DNA from: an uncultured Spirochaetaceae bacterium
GTDB lineage: Bacteria > Spirochaetota > Spirochaetia > Treponematales > UBA12059
DNA: 20,102 nt
Assembly: GCA_938004315.1 (NCBI GenBank)
Contig: CALKWG010000092.1
Span: 1-20,102 of the forward strand
Reading direction: 5' to 3'
Every line of letters starts with the position of its first letter. Within the stretch, counting starts at the first letter, position 1. A model generated the notes under the pieces. The model saw nothing but the letters and a program-made list of their open reading frames with translations, did no database searches and was not told where the DNA came from. The position numbers and the translations under genes were made by a program. Below are positions 13,598 to 20,102 of this stretch, one piece after another.

Positions 13598-15621
13598 TCC
13601 TCCCGCCGGTCGGCGGCGTCCCCATGGCCGACCCAGGCGGGGAAACCTATGGCGAGCGTCAGGGCGACGCGGCGCCAGGGCCGCGCGTCGCCCGCCTTCC
13701 GCGCCGCGCGCAGGGCTAGGGCCGACTCGGCCAGATGCAGGGCCATGACGCCTAGCCAGACGCATAGCCAGGCCGCCGACGCTGCCTGCCGCCCTGCGGC
13801 GGACGCCATGGCCGAGGCTGCGAGCGGAAGCCAGGTCGCCAGCCCTGTCAGCACGCCGGCCGCCGCGCGGGCTAGGCGGGACGCCTCTCCGCGCTTATAC
13901 ACCCCGCTCATAGAGGCCAAGGCTAGGTCGTCCTCGGCCGCCAGGAGCCCGCGCCGTTCGGCCGGATCGCGTATCGGCTCAAGCGGCCAGCGGAGGAGAC
14001 TTGAGCCGGGGCCGGGCCTCGCGCCGTCGTTCCCCTCGGGGCCGCGTTCTACGGCGGCTTTCTTCTCCCAAGGATAGGCCACGTCGATGCGCAGGCCGGC
14101 CTTGATGAGGCGGCGGCGCGCGGCGCGGCAACGTAGGGTGTCGACGAGGAGCCCGGCGAGCCTTCGGTTTCGGGCGCCTAAGACCGCGCAGCTCGTGCCC
14201 GAGAGGCGGTGCAGGATGGCGTGCGGCGCGTTGGCCAAGGGCATGCAACCTTCGACGAAGTAATCCGACGCGCCCGCGAGGGGGCGCGTGCATGACCCCA
14301 TGGCCGCCTTCGGGCCTTTAAAGCCGGCTATATCCGCCGCCGTCCACCGGCGGCCTTCGGCGTCCAGCCAAATAGGCTCCGCGCCGCCTTCGTTACCCGA
14401 CGCGCCGAGCGCAAGCCCCGGGCCGATCGCCAGAAGGGCCGGGCGTTTGAAGCGCGCGCCTTCGGCCTCCATCATGGCCAGGCCGAAGCGCGTCGAGGCG
14501 ACGCAGCCCCCTAGGCATGAGGCCTCCGAGCGCCGCGCGGGCTCGGCGCTCGGGCTCGCGCTCGTAGCGCCCGGAGCTATGGGATCGGCGGCCACCGCCG
14601 CCCGGGCGCCTTCCGCGAAGGGCAGGCCGTAGAGCACGGTCAGCTCGGGGAAGAGGGCGCGGACGCGCGGCGAGACGAGGCTGCGGTCGGCAGGCCTAAA
14701 GCGAACGGGCGTCGCGTCGCCGAGGATGCGCGCGCCGTCGGGATCGCCGAAGCCCGCCTCGTCGGCCTTCCTCATGAGGCCGATCTCCGCCGGGTCGAAG
14801 CCCATGAAGGCCGTCGCCGCGCGGTCGGTCTCTACCGCGTGGCCGCCGGCGACGATAGCGCGGCTATCGACCGGGAAGACCGGCGCCGGGCATTCGCCCT
14901 CTCCCCCGACGACGCCGTCGATGAGCGTGATCGAGGGCTTGATGAGGCGGAGTATGTCGACGAGCTTGTCCTCTATCGACGCGTCGTGGTCGCGCTGCCT
15001 GAGGTTATACGGCAGTAATCCCATGGCGTTCTTAAAGCCCAGGGTGACGCCGGTGTACAGGTTGGTCTTGAGCTTGGGCACGGAGACGTAGGCGCCTCGC
15101 CCCTCGACGGCGGGGACGAGCGCCTCCGGTACGAGTATCTCGCGTTGCACCCTGGCCCCGGGTAGGTAGTAGCGTACCATGGGCGACTCTTCTACGGCGA
15201 CGAGCTCGCAGCCGCGATGGCGGGCCAGCCGGTCGACGCCCGAGAGCCTAAAGGCCGTGCGGGTCGGCGCGCCGCGGCCTGAGCCCTCCAGTATAGTGAG
15301 CGACGAGGCGCGCTCCCGCAGCCAAAGGACGACGGCGTCTAGGACGCGCGGGTCGGTAGTCTCCGGGTAGGCCGAGCGTTCGGTGCCGATGTCGCGGTAC
15401 ACGAGTACCAGGTTGGGTTTGACGACGACGGGCCTATCGCGCAGCCGATCGCCCGCGCCGGTCTCGGCGTCGAGCCGGTCCAGGGCGGCGAAGACGGCCC
15501 GGCGTATCGCGGCCACCTCAGGCCGCCGCTCCCAGGCGACCGAGCCATAGTCGGGCGGCAGGTAGACGCAGCCCTCTTCGTACGCGCCCGGCGCTAGGCG
15601 CTCGAAGACGACGACGCTCAC
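13594..15621 (-). CDS. DUF362 protein with Cys-rich middle and membrane tail
   Basis: A 675-residue fusion. Residues 1-335 are DUF362: VVVKPNLVLV (66-75), YVSVPKLKTNLYTGVTLGFK (178-197), NAMGLLP (198-204), then IDGVVGGEGECP. Residues 365-520 hold conserved-looking cysteines: CLGGC (369-373), C444, C459 (VEGCMPLANAPHAI), C478 and C498, which could hold a metal or iron-sulfur cluster. Residues 585-666 hold two or three hydrophobic segments, so the protein is probably membrane-anchored by its C-terminus. DUF362 has no settled function; members are often iron-sulfur-linked. The start overlaps the AOR stop by 4 bases, so the two are co-translated. It converges on the P-II gene, sharing its stop codon region. 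Confidence 0.8.
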   Translation of the reverse strand: MSVVVFERLAPGAYEEGCVYLPPDYGSVAWERRPEVAAIRRAVFAALDRLDAETGAGDRLRDRPVVVKPNLVLVYRDIGTERSAYPETTDPRVLDAVVLWLRERASSLTILEGSGRGAPTRTAFRLSGVDRLARHRGCELVAVEESPMVRYYLPGARVQREILVPEALVPAVEGRGAYVSVPKLKTNLYTGVTLGFKNAMGLLPYNLRQRDHDASIEDKLVDILRLIKPSITLIDGVVGGEGECPAPVFPVDSRAIVAGGHAVETDRAATAFMGFDPAEIGLMRKADEAGFGDPDGARILGDATPVRFRPADRSLVSPRVRALFPELTVLYGLPFAEGARAAVAADPIAPGATSASPSAEPARRSEASCLGGCVASTRFGLAMMEAEGARFKRPALLAIGPGLALGASGNEGGAEPIWLDAEGRRWTAADIAGFKGPKAAMGSCTRPLAGASDYFVEGCMPLANAPHAILHRLSGTSCAVLGARNRRLAGLLVDTLRCRAARRRLIKAGLRIDVAYPWEKKAAVERGPEGNDGARPGPGSSLLRWPLEPIRDPAERRGLLAAEDDLALASMSGVYKRGEASRLARAAAGVLTGLATWLPLAASAMASAAGRQAASAAWLCVWLGVMALHLAESALALRAARKAGDARPWRRVALTLAIGFPAWVGHGDAADRRED

Positions 15622-17555
15622 GGCGCGGCCGGCTCGTTCGCCGCCGCGGCGGCCTTCTCGGTGAGCGTCCGTTCGAAGCGCTTGACCATCGCCGCTAGGG
15701 GCAGGCTCTTGCCCGCCAGGGGGCCGCGCTCCAGCGCCTCGTCGCCTGAGAGCCGCGGGTGCCAGGCCGCGCGGCCCAAGCCCTGCGCCGCGTTGAAATC
15801 GCGGCGCAGCTTCTGCGCGGCCGCGCCTTTAGCCATCCATTCGTCGGGGCTTAAGGCGGCGCCCGTCGCGGCGTTCAGCATGTCGAAGAAGCGCCAGTGG
15901 TTGAGGCCGGTGGTCAGGGCGAAGAGGCAGCCGCCGGCGGCGTCGAGGAGCTGCTTGAAGGCGCTTAAAGCGGCCGCCTTGAGCGCCTCGTCGTCGCTAT
16001 CCTCATATTCCTTGGCCTTGAGGTAGGGGCGGGTGACGCGCGGGGCCCAGCTGACGAAATCCCAGATCTTGCTCACGTTGTAGTACGCGCCGGCGCCCAC
16101 GGTATGGCGCCCGGGCGTGGGGTCGGCGGCGTAGGAGATGGACATGATCGGGTCCATGCGCCCGTCGTGCATGCCCGGCTCTTGGGCGCCGGCCAGCACG
16201 GCGCAGGCCTCCGAGCCGCGGCCGATGCGCTCGGCGGCCTTGGCCACGCCGTCGGCCAGGACCTCGCCTATGCCTTCTCGGGCTATCATGAGCTTAAGGA
16301 GCGCGACGATGGCCTTGGGGTCGCCCCATTCTAAGGCGAGGCCGCCGGTATCAGCCCGCGTGATGATGCCCCTCTCCCAGCACTCCATGGCGAAGGCGAT
16401 GGTCGAGCCGGCGGATATCGTATCGAGGCCGGCGCGGTTGCAGAGCTCGTTGCATAAGAAGACCGTATCGAGGTCGTCGTTCAAGAGGAGGGGCCCGAAG
16501 GCGCAGCAGGTCTCGTATTCGGGCTTGTGCATGAGCCCGCCCGAGGGCGCGTCCACCTCGCCGCCGCAGCCTATGACGCAGGAGTAGCAGCGGTACTTCC
16601 TACGCTCACGCGCGACGATGCGGTCGGGGTCCAGCTTGGCGTAGCGCTCCGGTCCGAAGTCCTTTACCGAGCCGGCCCAGTTCTTCACCGGCGAGTCGCC
16701 GTTCACGATGCCGGCCATGTTGTTGTAGATGGTGCCCCAGCGCCTGAAGATGCCGGCGACGAGGATGCCGTCCAAGGGCAGCACGGTCTTCATACCCAAC
16801 AGCCGACCCATGAGGGTGAGGGCGCGGCCGCGGAAGAAGCCGGGTAGCTTCACGCCGTTGACCGCCGCGGCGTAGCTCGCCGAGAGGGCCTTCATCGCCT
16901 CCGGATCGGCCGCCCCGACGGGCTTGGATCCGGCCAGGGCGACGGCCTTCAGGCGCTTGGAGCCCATCACGGCGCCGACCCCCGAACGGGCCGCGTAGCG
17001 CCCGCCGTCGTTGGAGATACCCGAGATGAGGGAGAGCTTCTCTCCGGCCGGGCCTATCGTCGCTATGGCCGGCTTGAGCTTGCCGCCTCCGGCGGTCCAT
17101 GAAGCCGCTACGCGTCCTTCAGTCTCGACGGCATCCAGGCCCCAGAGCTCGGAGGCGTCCTCGAGCCGCGGGCCGCGCTCGTCGCAGACGAAGACGACGG
17201 GCTTAGGCGCTATCCCGGTGAAGACGATGCCGTCCCAGCCGCAGCGCTTTATCGCCGGCGCCAAGGTGCCGCCGCAGTTCGCGTCGCCCCAGCCGCCGGT
17301 GAGCGGGCTCTTGGCGCAGACCGTCCAACGGCCGGTCATGAGCGCCCCCGTGCCGGTGAGCCGCCCGGGCATGAAGGCCAGCGCGTTCTCAGGCCCTAGG
17401 GGGTCGGCCCCCGCGGGGATGAGCTCTGAGAGCAGGGCCGCGCCGAGCATGGCGCCGCCTATCCAGCGCTCGTAGAGCGCTTCGTCCAGCTTGCGCTCCT
17501 CGATAACGCCCGTACCTAGGTCGACGAAGGCCACCACGCCCGATTTACCGTCCAT
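15618..17555 (-). CDS. Aldehyde:ferredoxin oxidoreductase family tungsten/molybdenum enzyme
   Basis: A 645-residue member of the AOR family, which oxidises aldehydes to acids with ferredoxin using a bis-pterin tungsten (or molybdenum) cofactor and one [4Fe-4S] cluster. Cluster ligands are C323, C326 and C330 (CYSCVIGC) plus C543 (AGGCLF), the CX2CX3C...C layout of the family. The N-terminal domain has GRWTVCAKSPLTGGWGDANC and the characteristic AARSGVGAVMGSKRLKAVA (188-206). HKPEYETC (343-350) carries the family's conserved EYE-type Glu near the active site. Length is normal. The start has GGAGGG just upstream. Its exact substrate is unknown. It forms an operon with the DUF362 fusion; no tungsten transport or pterin genes lie in the window. 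Confidence 0.93.
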   Translation of the reverse strand: MDGKSGVVAFVDLGTGVIEERKLDEALYERWIGGAMLGAALLSELIPAGADPLGPENALAFMPGRLTGTGALMTGRWTVCAKSPLTGGWGDANCGGTLAPAIKRCGWDGIVFTGIAPKPVVFVCDERGPRLEDASELWGLDAVETEGRVAASWTAGGGKLKPAIATIGPAGEKLSLISGISNDGGRYAARSGVGAVMGSKRLKAVALAGSKPVGAADPEAMKALSASYAAAVNGVKLPGFFRGRALTLMGRLLGMKTVLPLDGILVAGIFRRWGTIYNNMAGIVNGDSPVKNWAGSVKDFGPERYAKLDPDRIVARERRKYRCYSCVIGCGGEVDAPSGGLMHKPEYETCCAFGPLLLNDDLDTVFLCNELCNRAGLDTISAGSTIAFAMECWERGIITRADTGGLALEWGDPKAIVALLKLMIAREGIGEVLADGVAKAAERIGRGSEACAVLAGAQEPGMHDGRMDPIMSISYAADPTPGRHTVGAGAYYNVSKIWDFVSWAPRVTRPYLKAKEYEDSDDEALKAAALSAFKQLLDAAGGCLFALTTGLNHWRFFDMLNAATGAALSPDEWMAKGAAAQKLRRDFNAAQGLGRAAWHPRLSGDEALERGPLAGKSLPLAAMVKRFERTLTEKAAAAANEPAAP

Positions 17556-17568
17556 AATCCCTCCGAAT

Positions 17569-17588
17569 AAACGAATGTCCGTTCGATT
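17569..17588. promoter_or_regulatory. Palindromic operator candidate over the AOR transcription start
   Basis: AAACGAATGTCCGTTCGATT matches its reverse complement at 14 of 20 positions (AA-CGAA-G..C-TTCG-TT). It overlaps the -10 box and lies 14-33 bases upstream of the AOR start. The shape resembles operators of TetR-family repressors, but no TetR gene is present in the window. Confidence 0.5.
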
Positions 17589-17614
17589 AAAACCAGGCTA
17601 GCACGGGCGCACAA
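17586..17614 (-). promoter_or_regulatory. Promoter of the AOR operon
   Basis: On the minus strand TTGTGC (17614-17609), a 17-base spacer and TTTAAT (17591-17586) predict a start near 17579, giving a leader of about 25 bases with GGAGGG before the ATG. The palindrome at 17569-17588 covers the -10 edge and start site. The remainder of the AOR-tRNA gap (17615-17683) shows no gene. Confidence 0.5.
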
Positions 17615-17683
17615 GCGCCGCAAGGCGAAAGAGGGGCACGAGCGGCGTCGTCCCAGCGGCGCCCTGGCCCGCTCCGCCCGCCC

Positions 17684-17713
17684 TTGACGCGTCCGTCCCG
17701 TCCAGTATATACA
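17684..17713 (+). promoter_or_regulatory. Promoter of tRNA-Leu
   Basis: TTGACG (17684-17689) is followed by overlapping -10 candidates TATATA (17706-17711, 16-base spacer) and TATACA (17708-17713, 18-base spacer), about 22 bases upstream of the mature tRNA. Confidence 0.65.
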
Positions 17714-17734
17714 ATTCACCGCACCGATTCCCGC

Positions 17735-17816
17735 GCCCAGATGGTGGAATTGGCAGACACGCTAGTTTCAGGTACTAGTGCCGAGAGGCATGGGGGTTCA
17801 AGTCCCCCTCTGGGCA
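17735..17816 (+). tRNA. tRNA-Leu, anticodon CAG
   Basis: A class II tRNA. The acceptor stem is GCCCAGA / TCTGGGC, with discriminator A. The D-arm region TGGTGGAATTGGCAGACACG is typical of tRNA-Leu. The anticodon stem is CTAGT / ACTAG around TTCAGGT, giving CAG, which reads CUG. The long variable arm is TGCC-GAGA-GGCA. The T arm is GGGGG-TTCAAGT-CCCCC. CCA is not encoded (the sequence continues AAAA), so the CCA-adding enzyme must add it. CUG is a common codon in this GC-rich genome. Confidence 0.97.
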
Positions 17817-17854
17817 AAAAGACGAGATCGCGCACCGCGCGGTCTCGTCTTTTT
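17816..17854 (+). terminator. Intrinsic terminator of tRNA-Leu
   Basis: An 18-base arm (17816-17833), loop ACC and 18-base arm (17837-17854) pair along their whole length with a single G-T wobble, beginning with five A and ending with five T. It starts at the tRNA discriminator base and is symmetrical enough to stop transcription from both sides. Confidence 0.93.
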
Positions 17855-17859
17855 ATTTA

Positions 17860-18126
17860 GCCCAAAGGGGGACTTGTAACGCGCCCGCGATAGCGGGCCT
17901 ATCAACCCAAAACCCTGCGTTTGCGCGAAGCGCTACCGAGCGAGCGCCGAGCAATCGCTCCGAGCTTGCGCAGGAGCAGAAGAGGAGGAGCGCCCAAGGT
18001 GCGGTCCGAGACTCGCAGGACCGCAGGGGGGTCGGGGGCTTGCCCCCGTCCATATCGGCGCGGCAGCGAGCGAGGCGGGCTGGAGCGGCGAGCCAGGACG
18101 GCGAGCCGCGGAAGCCAAGTCCCCCT
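17860..18126. repeat. Hairpin-rich element bounded by inverted copies of the tRNA 3' end
   Basis: This gene-free stretch between the tRNA terminator and the NTF2-like gene is bounded by a perfect 11-bp inverted repeat, AGGGGGACTTG (17866-17876) and CAAGTCCCCCT (18116-18126). Both match the T-arm 3' side of tRNA-Leu (17799-17809). On the left the match extends to 17 bases (17860-17876, one mismatch) through the acceptor stem. Inside are three clear hairpins: GCCCGC-GATA-GCGGGC (17883-17898), TGCGGTCC/GGACCGCA (18000-18025) and CGGGGGC-TT-GCCCCCG (18033-18048). The interior also has many GCGAGCG/GAGCGCC-like short repeats. No convincing protein is encoded. It looks like a dispersed intergenic or mobile repeat, but copy number cannot be seen from one window. 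Confidence 0.5.
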
Positions 18127-18131
18127 GCCGC

Positions 18132-18467
18132 TTATCGGATGAACGTCACCCTACGAATAAGCCCGCCCTCGAGCTCGTATATGGCTATCACCGATCGCTC
18201 GACCGCCTCGCCTGGCAGGCCGGACACCTTCTCGTGGTCGATGACGAAGCTTCCCTGGACGATCCGCGTCTCGATGCGGGCCCGGAGCGCGGGCAGGGCG
18301 AAGCGCTCGCGGTAGCGGGCGCGGAAGGCCTCCTTGCCGCGGAGCTCGGGCTCGAGGCGGCCGAAGGCGTAGACCTCGATATCGTCCGCGTAGAGCGCGC
18401 AGAAGCCGTCAAGGTCATGCTCGTTGTAGCGCTCCACCTGCGTTTGGACAATGCTTTCTTCATCCAT
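18132..18467 (-). CDS. NTF2-like/SnoaL family small protein
   Basis: A 111-residue protein with the NTF2-like (SnoaL_2) pattern: a helix with VERYNEHDLDGFCALYADDI, then EVYAFGRLEPELRGKEAFRA, and a curved beta-sheet ending in VIAIYELEGGLIRRVTFI. These cone-shaped proteins act as small-molecule isomerases, hydrolases or ligand binders; many are described as steroid-isomerase-like, and the ligand here is unknown. The start has GGAGGGG a few bases upstream. It follows the GGDEF gene by 39 bases on the same strand and may be co-transcribed. Complete length for the family. Confidence 0.85.
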   Translation of the reverse strand: MDEESIVQTQVERYNEHDLDGFCALYADDIEVYAFGRLEPELRGKEAFRARYRERFALPALRARIETRIVQGSFVIDHEKVSGLPGEAVERSVIAIYELEGGLIRRVTFIR

Positions 18468-18506
18468 AGACCCCTCCGTTCGTCGCGGGCGCCCGCCCGG
18501 ACGCCG

Positions 18507-19883
18507 TCAATTCTCTATCTCGACGCGGTCGCGGCCAGCGCCTTTGGCGCGGTAGAGCGCGGCGTCGGCTTTAGCCACGATGGTCGATAGCGTCGCGCGC
18601 GGGTCGGTACGGGGCGGCTCCGGGATGGTAGCCGCCCCGACGCTGACGCTAATCGATAAGTCGGGAACCGAGGGATAGCGCAGGGTCTTGGCGCCGAGCC
18701 GCACGCGCTCGGCGGCCTCGGCCGCGGCCTTGGCGCAGGCGCCGGGCATGAGGACGACGAGCTCCTCGCCGCCGTAGCGGCAGACCAAGTCGGCGTCGCG
18801 GAAGGCGCCGCGGACGAAGGCGCCGAGCTCTCGCAGGACGGCGTCGCCCGCCTGGTGGCCGTACTCGTCGTTCACGCGCTTGAAGTGGTCGATGTCGATC
18901 ATAAGGCAGGAGACGCAGGTCGGCCCGTCGGCCAGGAGCGCGAGGCCCCGCTCCTCGAAGCGGCGCCGGGTGCCCAGGCCCGTGAGCCAATCGGTGGCGG
19001 CCAGGCGTTCCGAGGCGCTGAAGCGCAGGGCGTTGGCCAGGGCGACCGCCGCCGAATCGGCGAAGCCTAAGGCCGAGCTCAGGGACTCCTCCCCGAAGGG
19101 GACGCGTCGCGAAAGGAACTGCATGACGGCGAGCACACGGCTCCGCGTCACCAGGGGCAGGCAGAGCGACGAGCCGAAGGGCAGCGTCGCGATGACGGGA
19201 TTGAAGCCCTTGGCAGATTCCTTGACCGCGCCGGCGGCGTCGGGCAGGTCCATGGGATCGGCGCCGACCGCGCGGAGGCACGTGAAGCGGCCGTCCTCCG
19301 GCTGCCAGACGAAGGCGGCGTCGAACTCGAGTACCGACCTGGCCTGGGCTATGACGCGGTCTACCGCCTCGATGCCGTCGAGCGCGCTCGAGGCGACGGT
19401 GCCGGCGGCCCGGAGGAGCTCGGCCCGCATAAGCGCGGACTCGGCGCGGAGCCTAGCCTCGCGTTCGGCCTCCAGCTCGTCGGCCAGGTCGCTCAGGTCC
19501 TGGTCCACGCCGAAGGCCAGGCTCGGCGCGCCCGATGGCCCGCGCTCCAAGATGATCGTGCGATGCCGTACGGTCTTATAGCTCCCGTCCTTGGCCCTGA
19601 TGCGGAACTGCCCCGACCAGGCGTCGGCCTCGCCGCGGTAGACGCGGTCCCAGCTCTCCAAGGCGTAGGTCCTGTCGTCGGGGTGGAGGATCTCGCGCCA
19701 AAGCTCCGCGCCGAGCTCGTCGGAGCCGTAGCCGAGCTCGGCCCAAAGCGTATTGGGCACGCCGACGCCGGCTTCGTAATCCTTTAGGAACACGCCCAGG
19801 CCTCGGAGCAGGGCCGGGAGCTTGCCGGTCGCTTGGAGTCTAGTAAAAAGGTCGCTCTCGCCCTTGGCGGCGCGCGCTGGCAT
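18507..19883 (-). CDS. Diguanylate cyclase with PAS and GAF sensor domains
   Basis: A 458-residue cytoplasmic diguanylate cyclase making cyclic di-GMP from two GTP. Residues 40-130 form a PAS domain (HPDDRTYALESWDRVYRGEA and RIRAKDGSYKTVRHRTIILE). Residues 131-160 form a charged coiled coil, and about 165-290 a GAF domain (LCLPLVTRSRVLAVMQFL). Residues 298-456 form the GGDEF domain: DWLTGLGTRRRFEERG, MIDIDHFKRVNDEYGHQAGD, active site GGEEL (371-375) and the inhibitory I-site RDAD (362-365), five residues upstream. All catalytic residues appear intact, and there are no membrane segments. GAGG lies 4 bases before the ATG and a good promoter precedes it. The input signal is unknown. Confidence 0.94.
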   Translation of the reverse strand: MPARAAKGESDLFTRLQATGKLPALLRGLGVFLKDYEAGVGVPNTLWAELGYGSDELGAELWREILHPDDRTYALESWDRVYRGEADAWSGQFRIRAKDGSYKTVRHRTIILERGPSGAPSLAFGVDQDLSDLADELEAEREARLRAESALMRAELLRAAGTVASSALDGIEAVDRVIAQARSVLEFDAAFVWQPEDGRFTCLRAVGADPMDLPDAAGAVKESAKGFNPVIATLPFGSSLCLPLVTRSRVLAVMQFLSRRVPFGEESLSSALGFADSAAVALANALRFSASERLAATDWLTGLGTRRRFEERGLALLADGPTCVSCLMIDIDHFKRVNDEYGHQAGDAVLRELGAFVRGAFRDADLVCRYGGEELVVLMPGACAKAAAEAAERVRLGAKTLRYPSVPDLSISVSVGAATIPEPPRTDPRATLSTIVAKADAALYRAKGAGRDRVEIEN

Positions 19884-19924
19884 AAAACCTCGTTTTTGTC
19901 AGGAACTTGGATAGGATAGGCGCG

Positions 19925-19953
19925 ATAATACGACGGGGAGGCGGGCCTGTAAA
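19925..19953 (-). promoter_or_regulatory. Promoter of the diguanylate cyclase gene
   Basis: On the minus strand TTTACA (19953-19948), a 17-base spacer and TATTAT (19930-19925) give a near-consensus sigma-70-type promoter. Transcription would start near 19918, about 35 bases before the ATG. Confidence 0.7.
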
Positions 19954-19990
19954 GACGCGCGAATACTCGTCTCTAAGGGTTTTTTCCACC

Positions 19991-20065
19991 CGCGATACGC
20001 TGGCCGCCCGGGCCCGGCGCGGGCTAAGCTTGCGGCCGGGCCCGGGCGGCGGCCGGCGTATCGCG
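19991..20065. repeat. Long GC-rich inverted repeat at the right edge
   Basis: The left arm 19991-20018 (CGCGATACGC...GCCCGGGCCCGGC) pairs with the right arm 20035-20065 (GCCGGGCCCGGGC...GCGTATCGCG) over about 28 positions, with one G-T wobble and a 3-base bulge, around a 16-base loop. Neither strand has a T-run after the stem, so it is not a standard terminator. It lies upstream of the cyclase promoter in an otherwise gene-free stretch (19954-20102); no gene is recognised up to the window edge. Confidence 0.7.
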
Positions 20066-20102
20066 GCGCCGCCCGCGGACGCCGACGACGCCGCGGAACC
20101 GC

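Noticed and set aside
17853..18142. Short open frames on both strands within the tRNA-flanking element
   Set aside because: None has a ribosome binding site or a recognisable motif, and the region is dominated by hairpins and inverted repeats.
19991..20065. The right-edge palindrome as a transcription terminator
   Set aside because: The only T-run lies before the stem on the plus strand, which reads as A on the minus strand; neither direction gives a stem followed by U.
19899..20102. A minus-strand open frame entering from the right edge and ending at 19899-19901
   Set aside because: It runs straight through the long palindrome and the cyclase promoter and gives an Arg/Pro/Ala-rich sequence without motifs; chance openness in GC-rich DNA is the simpler reading.

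Overview
The window is about 20 kb of GC-rich DNA (roughly two thirds G+C by eye). It comes from a diderm bacterium with an anaerobic or fermentative style of metabolism. YidC carries the large periplasmic domain typical of Gram-negative cells, and there is a lipoprotein with a relaxed lipobox. An aldehyde:ferredoxin oxidoreductase and an anaerobic-type glycerol-3-phosphate dehydrogenase point to life without oxygen. The overall gene flavour fits Spirochaetota best, but that placement is an inference of moderate to low confidence.

Layout. (1) 1-1707, + strand: the tail of an upstream gene, then a three-gene operon (four-helix membrane protein, XRE regulator, zinc-free alcohol dehydrogenase/quinone reductase) behind a 37-bp palindrome. 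(2) 3888-1713, - strand: an operon of an HTH-REC regulator, a stand-alone receiver, acylphosphatase and a LEA14-like lipoprotein, driven by a strong sigma-70-type promoter in an AT-rich gap. (3) 4149-7567, + strand: the classic rpmH-rnpA-yidD-yidC-jag block, followed at 7599 by an ArsR-like regulator. (4) 8371-10374: glpA without its usual C-terminal iron-sulfur domain, coupled to an SdhB-like three-cluster protein, on an apparently leaderless transcript. (5) 10443-13597: a duplicated DUF1538 membrane protein overlapping a gene for a protein that looks like three P-II-like modules in one chain. (6) 17555-13594, - strand: an AOR-family tungsten/molybdenum enzyme overlapping a DUF362-membrane fusion protein, with a possible TetR-type operator over the promoter. 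(7) 17735-18131: tRNA-Leu(CAG), a perfect-looking intrinsic terminator, and a 261-bp hairpin-rich element whose ends copy the tRNA 3' end. (8) 19883-18132, - strand: a PAS-GAF-GGDEF diguanylate cyclase and an NTF2-like protein, then a GC-rich long palindrome at the right edge.

The strongest candidate for an undescribed system is the DUF1538/P-II pair. A duplicated permease-like protein is translationally coupled to what could be a single-chain pseudo-trimer of P-II modules, suggesting a P-II-gated transporter whose substrate cannot be read from the sequence. The GlpA/SdhB-like pair, the AOR/DUF362 pair and the tRNA-flanking element are further places worth attention. All assignments come from reading motifs by eye; no database search was run.
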